Positions 11,575 to 21,470 of a stretch of DNA of 64,000 nucleotides are shown one piece after another (the first letter of the stretch is position 1; each line of letters begins with the position of its first letter). The notes beneath the pieces were generated by a model. The model was not told the origin of the DNA. It saw only the letters and a list, made by a program, of their open reading frames with translations, and did no database searches. The stretch is from Anagrus nilaparvatae (lineage: Eukaryota > Arthropoda > Insecta > Hymenoptera > Mymaridae): positions 11,016,001 through 11,080,000 of the forward strand of contig JAKSXM010000263.1 of assembly GCA_022575985.1 (NCBI GenBank), given 5' to 3'. Position numbers and translations under genes: made by a program.

Positions 11575-14009
11575 ATGAGTCTTAAAAGAAAAGTTGATTT
11601 CGGATACCCCATTCTTACAAAGTGGTTTAAAAAAAGTAACTCTTCGCCAAATATTAATGATGCTGAGCTAGAAGAGATTTCTGAGGAGATTTCTAAAAAA
11701 AATGATGACATTTCTTATTTTGAGAGTGACAGTGACACGCGTGATTCAGGTTATGTCTGTGATAATAGTGATAATGAGATTAATGAAAATAAGGAAACAG
11801 AAAGAAGCATGGACAATTTTACAAATAATAAAGTAGTTGATGAAAAAGTATTCTATTATTTTCGAAAAGATCGCCGACGTTATGTTAGATGCATTCCATG
11901 CTTTGAACAAAAATTGGTTATGTTAAGATTTTCAAGGAAAAGTAAAATGCCAGCAATAGCTCAAGAAGATGGTACAAAGTATCGTCAAGATGTTGTCCAA
12001 GATCATTTAAATAAAGATTATCATAAGGAAGCCGTGAAAGCATACAAAATTTCATCTCTTCCATCTGTCATCGCAGCGCAAACAGGACCGATTCCAACAA
12101 GCCTTATGAAAATGACAAGTGAGTGTGGGTTAAAAATTGGAAGATTAATGATTCATGCGTACGGAGATGGAAAAAAATTAACTTTGAGTGAAAATAGTTT
12201 CCTTGCCAGAATAGCCATTACTCAGATTGCCGCAAAGTTTTCATTAGAAACGCCTAATAAAATTAATGAAAAAACATTGGACTTACAATACGCCAATCAA
12301 AGAGCACATCAAGAAATTTTGAAAACCATAGTTGATGCAGATCAGAGTCGGTTGTGCGAAAAATTAAGAAATAACGTTTTGGCGCTATCATTAAGATGCG
12401 ATGGTTCCGTCGACAAAACTCAAGTGGATAAAATTTTCACTATGGCCAAAATCGTGACTAAATCTGGAGAAGTAGAGAATATATTTTTGGGAGCTTTTGA
12501 GCCTACGAGCCGAGGAGCCGTGGGAGTTTTTTCAGCTATGAAAGTAGGCTGTAATAATATTCTTGGTGAGCAAGTCATGTCAGAAATATTTAAGAACGCT
12601 TCTTCAATAGTAACCGATGGAACTGCATTAAATAGTGGCGAAAATAATGGTCTTTGGGAGATTTATGATCAATGTCAAGAACGTGCAGATAGTAGTATTC
12701 CTTTACTAAAAATTTGGTGTGCAGCCCATCGCACTAATTTAGCTTGGAAAAATACTACAACTGATATTCGAGAATTGAGCCATATACTTCAAGAACTGGC
12801 ATCTATTTGCTCATTTTTTTATGTATCTGCGGTCAGAACAAGAGAACTTCGAGAACTTGCCAAGGAAAATAATTTAACATTGCTTTCTTTACCCGAAGTT
12901 CACGAAGTTAGATGGTGCGAATTCACGTTAAATTTAACAGAATCAATTTTAAGATCATGGAAAGCTCTAGTTACTTATTTCCAAAAGTCTAAAGAAAAAG
13001 CAAGTAAGGGCTTTTTTTCTTATTTGACAGATAGCGAGAAATTGCAATTAATCGCTTATACTGCTAATGTACTTACAGTTTTCAGTAGATATCAAAAAAG
13101 TATTCAAAGTGACAATGTAACATTAGTAGATGTATTCGAAAAAACATAGAATGTTAAAAATAATATGCTAGAGATTCAAAACAAGCCACTTCTTGGTGGC
13201 TGGATTGAAGCTTTAAAAGATAATATTATTGTGAATAAAAGTGGCAATGAAGTTTTACATGATATAGAATTAAAAAGTGCAAAAATAAAACGACGAAAAC
13301 AGCATCATAAGTTTGTAAGTGATAAAAGATCTATACAGGCTGTTTGCTCTGAAATTTCAATGACTTTAACAAATTTGTTGGCTAATAGAATTAATATTGA
13401 TAATGATATAGTAAAAATGTTAAAACCATTCGTAAATCTTGAGCCACACACGCTGACATTCGAGGAGTATTTAATTTAATAGGAAAAGATTTAAAATAAG
13501 TAATGTAATAAGCTTAATTTAAATTAAGCTTAACAGATTTGAGTCTAGAATATAAGGAAATTCAACAAATCAGTGATATAAAAACTTTGAAACTAAGTTC
13601 ACTAGATTCAAAAGTAAAATATTTTTCAAAGTGTTCTGATTTCGATAACACGTTAATAATTTTAGCTCGAAATTTAGCAGCTAAGCCACACAGTGCTGAC
13701 TTTGAAAGATTAATCAGTGTTGATAATATTTTAAAATCTAAATTAAGATCAAAACTTTTAGTTCAAACAGAAAATACTTACCTTTATGTGTATTATAATA
13801 TGCCACCTTTGGTAGAATCGAATCCAATTCCTGCTATAAATCTTTGGTTCAAAACTAAATCACGAAGAGAAACATTTTGTGCAAAGAGTTCAGAACAAAA
13901 CCATTTCAAAGGAATTTTCAAAACAAAAAATGAAAAAAAGACAATAGCAGCAATGAAAAACCCGCGCAAAAAAAAGTTACAAAAAAGTCATTTGTTTAAA
14001 AATTTGTAA
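11575..14009 (+). pseudogene. hAT-superfamily transposase, KIAA1586-like, broken
   Basis: A 524-aa reading starts at ATG 11575, preceded by AT-rich non-coding DNA. It has an acidic N-terminal region. A BED-like finger follows (C106, C109, H144, H150), then the RNase H-like core with CDGS (D276) and TDGT (D348), the hAT-type WCAAH (C382/H385) and VRWCEF. A TAG at 13147-13149 stops it, but the same frame continues to 13479. A further frame (13539-14009) carries the hAT C-terminal dimerisation region (DFERLISVDNILKSKLRSK). Overall it is a near full-length transposase with one in-frame stop and a disrupted join before the C-terminal part. It resembles the hAT lineage related to vertebrate KIAA1586. 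Terminal repeats were not found. Confidence 0.8.
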
Positions 14010-15380
14010 TTTTTATTTTTTGTGAATCCAAAATATACTAAGTTAACTAAATATATTTTATGAAAAGTACGATCAAAATTTATAAATTTAAATTGTATTA
14101 AGTCAGATTATCAGTATTATCATAAATAAATAGATTTAAAAAAATTTACTATATATTTCTTATTTAATAAATATCCTGATATAATTAAAGGCACCTTTGC
14201 ATAAAATATATGCATATATTCCATAAACATGTAATCTTATTTAAAAAATAAAGTCAAAAATAGGAGTAGGGGAAAAAAGTAAATTTGAAAGAGTGGGGGT
14301 AAATGAAATTATTTTGTGAAGTTCTAAAAAATCCTTACCCATAACTCTGTTGGAGCGCGCAGCTTGATCGCGAAATAGGTTTGCTCGAGTATTTTTACCC
14401 TATGGGCCGGCTTATAGCCTATAAAACCGATTATAATATTAAGCTACGACATATGTATATATACACAGATATGCATTTCATATATTTTTTATAAAATTAA
14501 ATTTTTTTAAATTTTTATTAACTTTATTAATATATTTTATATTATTGAAGTCATTGAGTTCTAATCTGCTGTCAAATTCATAAAATTGAAGCTCTTTTTA
14601 TTGTTTTACTAAGAATGACGAAAGGGATCACTATCCGTTTCACATGATTCGTTAACTCTGGTTAAAGTAAGAACGGGTAAAAATAAATAAAGACAATAAT
14701 AACGTACGACAAGCTAATGACAGCTAATTAACAGCTGCCAACTAACAGTTTTATTATTTTGTTTAGAGAATATAAAATCAGCGTTCTCAAAAATATAGCG
14801 TAAAGCAAACATTATGTTTTTTTTATGTTCAAAAGGGTAATTGACAACTAATTGACAGCTTTCATCTGTCACTTTTATTAATTTGTAATAATCGATCCTT
14901 AAAAATATATATTTTTTGTATCCTAAAGTTCATCCACATTTATAAATACACTACACTTACTCATAATTACGTAGACACAACACTTACATTATTAATTACA
15001 CAAGTGCTCAGTATCCATCGCACGTCCACGTGGTTGATCCAGGGTAAAGAAGAGAACGGGTTAATGGATCGATGGGAAATTACTGGAAATTTATATGAGA
15101 TGAATCCTTTAAAACTATTGGAAATTTTCGCCATTTTAGGTAGTAAGGTGATAAAATTATTTTAATTATACCAAAATTTAGAGTGAAATTACTAGGTAAA
15201 ATTTTCGGGGTTTTAAAAATTTTTTACGTAAATTTTGTTCTTTTTTTTATTGATAGAGGTCGTTTGCCTTTTTTTTGAAAAATTGGGTAGCTTTTCTTTG
15301 GGTTTCTGAATCGATGCTTAGTCTTGCATAAGCTCTGAAGTTAATAACATCTGTTAAATTGTTATTTTATTTTTAAAAAA
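14010..15380. other. AT-rich intergenic, no gene seen
   Basis: No coding signal or clear repeat. A GC-richer patch at 14340-14440 and one at 14995-15070 are unassigned. The second half could be 5' flanking sequence of the small ORF at 15381. Confidence 0.4.
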
Positions 15381-15613
15381 ATGGGTAATAAGCTAACGAA
15401 TTGCAAAGTAAACTATAGTCAGTTTGAAAACGCAGGGGAAGACGAAGAAAGATTTTATGGACCTTATTGGAGGAGAGTTAATTGTGGCAGCGATAAATGA
15501 AGCTTCTCAAAGGACGTGTTTAACGAATTCTTTAGTTATAAGGAAAAAACAGATTCACTTGAAGATGAAAAAAAACCTTTACTAGAAAAAACTGAAAAAA
15601 TGAAAAAAAAGTG
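15381..15613 (+). pseudogene. Small ORF with N-terminal MGN and acidic dileucine, one in-frame stop
   Basis: The ORF starts MGNKLTNCKVNY at 15381. MG followed by N and a Thr at position 6 is a typical N-myristoylation context. The frame runs 39 codons to a TGA (15498-15500) and continues open for a further 37 codons to TGA 15611-15613. The second part is Lys/Glu-rich and contains EKKPLLE, which fits an acidic dileucine sorting motif. An AATAAA-like signal follows near 15640. I do not recognise a family. It sits about 1 kb upstream of the Polinton-like block and could belong to it, be an independent small gene, or be chance. Confidence 0.35.
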
Positions 15614-16660
15614 ACAATTTTTTTGTATTTAAGTTTGCAATAAAATTTTTATATTTTGTAAAAATAATGTGTTTTATTTTTTATTTGAATCTCTTTTTGT
15701 GAGATAAAAAAATGTTCATTTTTTTTTAAAATGTATTTTTCTGTTTTTGTCGAGTTGAGCTTTAAAAAAAAAAAATAAATAAATAATTAGTATGCATACA
15801 GTTATTTTATTATGACACATATATTTGGTATCGTCTTATCTTTAAGAGGTGACTTTTATGCTCTTTTCTTGTTGTAAAAAACGTTTACATTTTTTCTTTT
15901 TTTTGATGAGTTGAACTTTTAAAGGAAAAACATAAAGACATACATGAAGCAATTTTATTATAAGACAAATATATATATATATATATATATGTGTGTGTAT
16001 GTGTGTGTGTGTGCTTGTGTTTGTGAGTGTGAGTGTGTATATGTATATACTGTTTTTTGTAAAAAATTATAAATTTATAATATTTTAAATAGTTTTTTTA
16101 TCATTAAAAATTAAATATGATGAAATTTATTGAATTATTAATATAAAAATAGGAATTATTGGGTGTACACACACATACAGATACATGTATTATGGGCAAA
16201 AATTAAAAAAAATGTGATTTTATATGATGTAATTCTATAAATTTTGTAATTTTCCTAAAAATATATAAAAATTTTTTATTTGAGAACATATACTTAAAAA
16301 TTGCTCATATAGATGCAAAATTCAAAATTCATTTATGCGTGTGTGTGTGTTAGTATACATGTAAAAAAATATAATTTTTTGTTTTAATATGTTTTTTTAA
16401 CCATGTAAACCTAAAAAACTTTTTTTTTAAATTTTAAAAAAATTTAATTTTTTTGATCGAGAGCAGCCCGATTACGTCAGGAAACTATTTTAAGAAATTT
16501 TTTTTAATATTCCGTCTACTATCTCAATAAAATGAAACCCTTTTCTGAACAAATTCCAAAATTTACTTTTTGTTTATCCAAAAACCTGGAGCTGATATTT
16601 TTTTTGTCCACTTTTTTGTTTTTTTTGCCCCACTGTGCGACTGTTAATCAGCACTAGCAG
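15614..16660. other. AT-rich intergenic with (AT)n(TG)n microsatellite
   Basis: A dinucleotide repeat lies at about 15966-16045. No gene is visible. Confidence 0.45.
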
Positions 16661-16661
16661 C

Positions 16662-17063
16662 AGCAGCAACATTTATTGTCTACGGATATGGAAAAAACTG
16701 TTCTAAATCCGAGAATTTCCAGACCTGAATGCAAAGAGCAACGCTTATCAACAAGCTCTGCAACGCTTTTTAACTGCAAAATCGAGTTCACGGGCAAATT
16801 AAAATTTGGAAACAGAAAAATTGCAACACGAAGTCGACGGGCAAGAGGCATTGCGTAATTTCGATGACGAAATTATTAACACCGTACCGGCAAAATATCG
16901 CGAAAAACCCAGAAGTTTTTTGATGTTTGCGCCAAAAGTAAACAGCGTATCTTGGAACGATGCCGGAAGAGTACGCGTGCGTTGGCTTCTCCTACCTGAC
17001 TCTAGCATTGTTGACTTAGTGAACGAAAGAAATCCTCAACTGTGTCATTTCTTCCGAAAATAA
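16662..17063 (+). pseudogene. Polinton/Maverick-associated small protein, broken
   Basis: In one frame the text NAYQQALQRFLTAKS, a TAA at 16798-16800, then NLETEKLQHEVDG, VPAKYREKPRSFL, SVSWNDAGRV and SSIVDLVNERNPQ can be read to 17063. The SWNxxG...IVDLVN signature recurs in small proteins next to adenain-like proteases in arthropod Polinton-like elements. I recall this from family knowledge and did not search. The first half is rich in residues expected of a coiled coil. The in-frame stop makes this copy non-functional. Order and strand agree with the next three entries, so they probably belong to one element. Confidence 0.5.
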
Positions 17064-17080
17064 TTTGATATGCGAAATAG

Positions 17081-17626
17081 ATGCTGCTCGACAGTGCTTC
17101 ATCGACTTTAGTGGTTAATCAACTTTACAAACAGTCAGATCGGCTAGCTGTATTTTTCATAGCGAGTATGGATATACAGTTTTGCAAGGGTATCGAAGGC
17201 AAGACTTTACCAAAACAAGTCGCAATAATAGCACTAAACAACGAATCTCAGTCACACTCGATAATAAAACCTCCTTACAACTCTACAAAAATATCAAACG
17301 AGTGACAAAAAAAAATAATTGGTTAACCGACAACCAACATGGATTAAATTGGTATGAGGGAGACATAACCAATAAAATTTTGACGAGAAATTTACAATTA
17401 ATATCAAAAAAAGCAGGAAAAGTTTAAGTACGTGGTCGTGACAAGGTTCAACAGCAGTTCTGCAAAAAATCATAGCAAACGAAGTTATAAATTTAGAGTT
17501 GGAATTCGATTGTCCATATTTCCAAAATTTACCTCAGAAAAATTTGTATTGCATTCAGCATACAATAAAATTCAATCACGTGAAATACAGCTCACTCAAT
17601 ACAACTTAATAATGTTCAAAGACTAA
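17081..17626 (+). pseudogene. Polinton-like element protein of unknown function, frameshifted
   Basis: Overlapping frames (17081-17305, then 17182-17427, then a third) carry one diverged protein: CKGIEGKTLPKQVAIIAL and HSIIKPPY, then KKNNWLTDNQHGLNWYEGD, then VRGRDKVQ and VINLELEFDCPYFQNL. At least two frameshifts and a stop (17425-17427) separate the pieces. Proteins with FxPKExAI, IKPPYPF, NNWLTxxYHG and VNLExxxCPxL commonly accompany an adenovirus-type protease in arthropod genomes. Their function is not established to my knowledge, and an exonuclease-like fold is only a guess. Decayed copy. Confidence 0.5.
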
Positions 17627-17690
17627 AGGCTTGGTTAAATCAAAATTTGAAAAATCTATCTCAAGGGGAAGACACAGTAGACGCATAAAA

Positions 17691-18254
17691 ATGAACAGCT
17701 TAGAAATTTTGGGATTTCTATCTAAGATACCCTCCCACACGGTTGGGGTATTTCCAGCCAAAAAGATACCTCGACTCTGGACTCAGCCTGTAGCTTTTGT
17801 ATTCAACAGCCAAGGCAATTCACTACCTTGTCAGTATTGGGTAGCCATTTACGTTAATTGCAGAGGACATGGTTTATTTTTTGACAGCTATGGATTAGCA
17901 CCATACGTCATAAATCACGTAAGACGTTTAAGAAAAAAATGCAAGCGATTCACCTGGAATACAAGACAATTTCAAAGTTCATTATCTAACGTCTGCGATC
18001 AATTTCGCATAATGTTTCTGAATCACATGACACGTAGTTATAAAATGGAGGATTTCTTAAATAATTTTACTTCCGACTTAAAACTCAACGACAAAATCGC
18101 TGCGCCGTACGTCAACAAACTTAAGCGTAAAAGAAATCATAAAAGAAACAGCAGAAGAGAGATAAGCATTAATCATTTACAAAAGAACTTTGGTAGTGGA
18201 TCGCACACTCGCTTTCGATTACGATATTGCAACTGTAAAACTTTAGCATTTTAA
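17691..18254 (+). pseudogene. Adenain-like (C5) cysteine protease of a Polinton/Maverick
   Basis: The frame is open from ATG 17691 for 187 aa; the same frame is open upstream to 17631. The core reads AFVFNSQGNS, then QYWVAIYVNCRG, GLFFDSYGLAPY and FQSSLSNVCDQFRIMFLNH. These correspond to the adenain blocks HWVAI, xFDSYG and QSxxSxxCGxxC. Asp65, Gln95 and the nucleophile Cys102 are present. The catalytic His position holds Tyr49, and the Gly after the Cys is Asp103. In Polintons this protease processes capsid proteins. Here the frame is intact but the active site looks dead, so I score it as a decayed gene. It precedes the next entry on the same strand. Confidence 0.75.
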
Positions 18255-18313
18255 AATTCATAAAAAAATTTACATTAACGTGCAATTTACAAAATTTACA
18301 ATAAAAAATTAAA

Positions 18314-19069
18314 ATGGTAGACTCAAGCTCATATAACAGCACCGGTATGCTTCAACATTTATTACTTTCAACATTGTATGGGCACAACAGATCCTATTTC
18401 AAAAAAATCTTTATTGGGTTCGATTTAAACGATGCCGAAACAGAGCTTAAATTTGTTTTCCGGCTATGTGTCAATAATTTCAATTCTGGGTATCTAGCTC
18501 TAAATCTCAACAGCTAGAAACACCTGAAAACGTATTTCCCAAAAATTGATGAGTATCTACAAGGAAAAAATTTGAAAAACAGTGCCCAAACTTTTGAAAA
18601 CGAAGATTTTACCATAAAACTTAGTCGCAGCTAATATGATAAAGCTATAGAAATATCCAGCGAAGAAAACAAACCAGACAATAAAAATTTCAAAGTAAGA
18701 CTAGTTTTAAAAAAAGTCAGTTTCGATAATTTAAAAAATTTATCACACGAAAATGACACCAAGTTCGATCAAATGAATGCAAAAATAACCTATTTTTTTC
18801 TATTAAAAGATAAATTCATTAATTATATTACTGTAAAATTGAAAGCATCCGAAAAAAATATCATTATGCAAATCAAAATTAAAGATATTAAACTCATATG
18901 CAACGAATTTGATGAAAAAGTCACCGAAAATTTCAAACAAGAGCTAGAGCAAGAATCGCCTGAATTAGAGTCTGCAAGTCTCAACGATTCGCATCTCTTC
19001 TTAAAAGAACTTTATGCATTGAATTTTAATTATTTGATAAGTACCATATGTAATAAGCTAGATTTGTAA
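18314..19069 (+). pseudogene. Polinton-like element protein downstream of the protease
   Basis: One frame runs from ATG 18314 (MVDSSSYNSTGMLQHLLLST, YGHNRSYFKKIFIGFDL, RLCVNNFNSGYLAL) to TAA 19069, about 251 codons. It is interrupted by TAG 18515-18517 and TAA 18632-18634 but has no frameshift. The C-terminal part is Lys/Glu-rich. Position directly after the adenain-like protease and on the same strand suggests a structural or accessory protein of the same element. I cannot assign a function, and no capsid, polymerase B, ATPase or integrase block is visible in the window. Confidence 0.45.
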
Positions 19070-19374
19070 TACCTTATTTGATTGAATTCATTTTTATACA
19101 ACCCATTTTAAGATATGAAGTGATGAAAATGACCACTTTTTGAGTTTTTAAATTTTGAAGTTGTTAGCTTTAAACAGTTGTATCTCTGGACCGTGAGGTC
19201 AAGCTAAAAAAAAAGAAGTCAAATCGATAGCCATTTTTACAAGGAATAATTTGCACTAAAGCAAAATTGCAAAAATATTATTTTATTGAAAAAGTCATAT
19301 TGATTGTTCTTAATTTAAAAAATGTTTTAAATTTTATATATATATATATTATTTTCTGTTTTATATATGAAAAA
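19070..19374. repeat. Dispersed repeat R, inverted copy at 58530-58670
   Basis: The stretch 19105-19255 (ttttaagatatgaagtgatg, ttagctttaaacagttgtat, agtcaaatcgatagccattt) recurs inverted at about 58530-58670, and its first part also at about 10065-10100. It is non-coding. Confidence 0.7.
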
Positions 19375-19735
19375 TTCCAAAAAAATTCATTATATAAGAA
19401 AATGGATTTCGGCTCTCCTATACATGAAAAAATAAAAATTTCAAAAAATTATAATTTATAGATAAAGTTAAATTGATTGTCCACAATTTGAAAAACTTCT
19501 AAAAATTTCAAAATATATATTGTCGGGTGTATCGTATTTTGTATTTTTGTATTTTCGTATTTTTTATTTGTAAAAATTGTATTATCAAATATTTTAAATG
19601 ACTCTAGCAGTATTTCGTATTTTTTATTTGTAAAAATTGTATTATCAAATATTTTAAATGACTCTAGCAGATACGTCATTCTAAATTTTCTTGTAATAGG
19701 GTCATATAAATTTTGTAATAGAGTTTTATATAAAA
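19375..19735. repeat. Repeat B unit plus a perfect 60-bp tandem duplication
   Basis: The B unit (about 19375-19545: ttatataagaaaatggattt, gataaagttaaattgattgt, tattgtcgggtgtatcg) recurs at about 20865-20985 and 20998-21155, and inverted at about 63000-63150. Within 19556-19675 a 60-bp block (tattttttatttgtaaaaat onward) is repeated twice without a difference that I can see. Confidence 0.75.
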
Positions 19736-19802
19736 GTTGCAACTTAAAATATTTTTATGCGATGATAGTAATGAAATATTTTTATTTACTTTAGCAGAAA
19801 CT

Positions 19803-20022
19803 TCATTGGACGCAAGTCAAAAGATGGATTTCACGACTAGAAATAAATGGCCTTGAACCTGTCCTAAAGTAATGTGAAAACGGTCCCGGGATAGGCTCGC
19901 ATAAGCTTGGAAGGGAGTGGAGTTTTAGTGGGTAAAGGCAAGCTAAATCGAGTCCCATATATCTGTCTGTCCGGATTCTGAACAGTATGCGTAATGCATT
20001 TCTACACTTCCTACGCAAAAAA
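19803..20022 (+). mobile_element. GC-rich insert in the satellite, possible LINE/SINE 3' end
   Basis: About 220 bp of much higher GC interrupts the 115-bp satellite. It includes 'gaacctgtcctaaagtaatg', 'gtcccgggataggctcgc' and 'gagttttagtgggtaaagg', and ends with a poly-A tract (cgcaaaaaaaaac, near 20015-20025). The '...ttttagtgggta...' text resembles the 3' untranslated region of R1-type LINEs. The identity is an inference. Confidence 0.5.
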
Positions 20023-20625
20023 AAACTTTAGCAGAAACTATACGCCATTATAAATTTTTTTCTAATAGTGTCCTGTTTTATATAAAAGTTGTAATTTCAA
20101 ATATTTTTATGCAATGATAGCATTGAAATATTTATATTGACTTTAGCATAAACTATACGCCATTATAAATTTTTTTCTATTAGTTTCCTGTTTTATGAAA
20201 AAATTGTAATTTCAAATTTTTTTATGCAATGATAGCATTGAAATATTTTAATTGACTTTAGCAGAAACTATACGACATTATAAATTTTTTACTAATAGTG
20301 TCCTTTTTTTTATAAAAAATGCAACTTAAAATATTTTTATGCAATGATAGCATTGACATATTTTTATTGACTATAGTAGAAACTATGCGCCATTCTAAAT
20401 TTTTTTTCGATTAGCGTCCTGTTTTATATAAAATGTTGTACTTTCAAATATTTTTATGCAATGATAGCATTGATATATTTTTATTGACTTTAGGAGAAAC
20501 TATACGCCATTATAAATTTTTTTTCTAATAGTGTTCTTTCTTTTATAAAAGATGCAACTTAAGATATTTTTATGCAATGATTGCATTGAAATATTTTTAT
20601 TGATATTAGCAGAACTATTGAGTCT

Positions 20626-20786
20626 TCTTCCCTTCCCCACTCTAAAGAAATTTTTATCGTTCTCTCGTTGGCAAATTTAAATTCCGGACCTAAAGTTACA
20701 GATTTTCCCGTTAACATCGCTAATTTTTAACTTCTGTCATTGGTGCCAGACCTAAATTTAACCAAGGAGTGGGGAAGGGTAAGACT
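20626..20786. mobile_element. Small MITE, about 160 bp, with 21-23-bp inverted ends
   Basis: The ends gagtcttcttcccttcccca and tggggaagggtaagactc are inverted copies of each other with one mismatch or gap. The body is unlike the satellite. The flanks are satellite A sequence on both sides. No target duplication is clear. Confidence 0.7.
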
Positions 20787-21462
20787 CAAAACGCCATTAT
20801 AAATTTTTTTCTAGTAGTGTCCTGTTTTATATAAAAGTTGTAACTTCTATATTTAAAAATTCAGAAAATTTCATTATATAAGAAAATGGATTTCGGCTGT
20901 CCTAAACATGAAAAAATAAAAATTGCAAAAAATAATATTTTATAGCAAAAGTCATATTGATTGTTCTTAATTTGAAAAATGTTTGAAGAATTTGAAGAAT
21001 CCCAAAAAATTTCATTATATAGAAAAATGGATCTCGGTTGTCCTAAACATGAGAGAATAAAAATTTCAAAAAATTATAAATTATAGATAAAGTTAAATTG
21101 ATTGTCCACAATTCGAAAATTTTCAAAATATATTGTCGGGTGTATTGTATTTTGTAGTTTTGTATTTTTGTATTTTTTATTTATAAAAATTGTATTTTCA
21201 AATATTTTAAATGACTTTAGAAGAAACTATACGTCATTCTAAATTTTTTTGTAATAGTGTCCTATAAATTTTGAAACAGTGTTTTATATAAAAGTTGCTT
21301 AAACTTAAAATTTTTTATGCAATAATAGCATTGAAATATTTTTTTACTGTTGCAGAAACTATATATAAATATTTTTCTAACAGTGACCTTTTTTTATAAA
21401 AAATGCAACTTAAAATATTTTTATGCAATGATAGCAATGAAATATTTTTATTGACTTTAGCA

Positions 21463-21470
21463 GAAACTAT
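21463..21470. repeat. Target-site duplication, left (gaaactat)
   Basis: The 8 bp gaaactat directly before the left end of the giant element repeats at 54157-54164 directly after its right end. Joining the flanks at one copy restores the satellite reading gcagaaactata. Confidence 0.9.

Larger units (their letters stand above)
19736..21470 (+). repeat. 115-bp satellite A (left array), nested insertions
   Basis: Units of 114-117 bp share 'atgcaatgatagcattgaaa', 'tttattgactttagcagaaa', 'ctatacgccattataaattt' and 'gtcctgttttatataaaagt'. The core 'gcaatgatagcattg' recurs at 20110, 20227, 20341, 20457 and 20571. The array is interrupted by a GC-rich insert (19803-20022), a small MITE (20626-20786) and B units. 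It ends exactly at the target duplication of the giant element. The same satellite continues at 54165 and appears inverted at 61745-62960. Confidence 0.9.

Noticed and set aside
16662..19069. Treating the Polinton-like block as part of the giant element
   Set aside because: It lies outside the left target duplication and is separated from it by more than 2 kb of repeats and satellite.
19449..19742. Minus-strand 97-aa frame with an internal repeat
   Set aside because: The protein repeat only mirrors the 60-bp DNA duplication in non-coding satellite-like sequence.
19736..20620. CRISPR-like regularly spaced repeats
   Set aside because: The whole 115-bp unit is repeated with no unique spacers, so this is a satellite in an animal genome.
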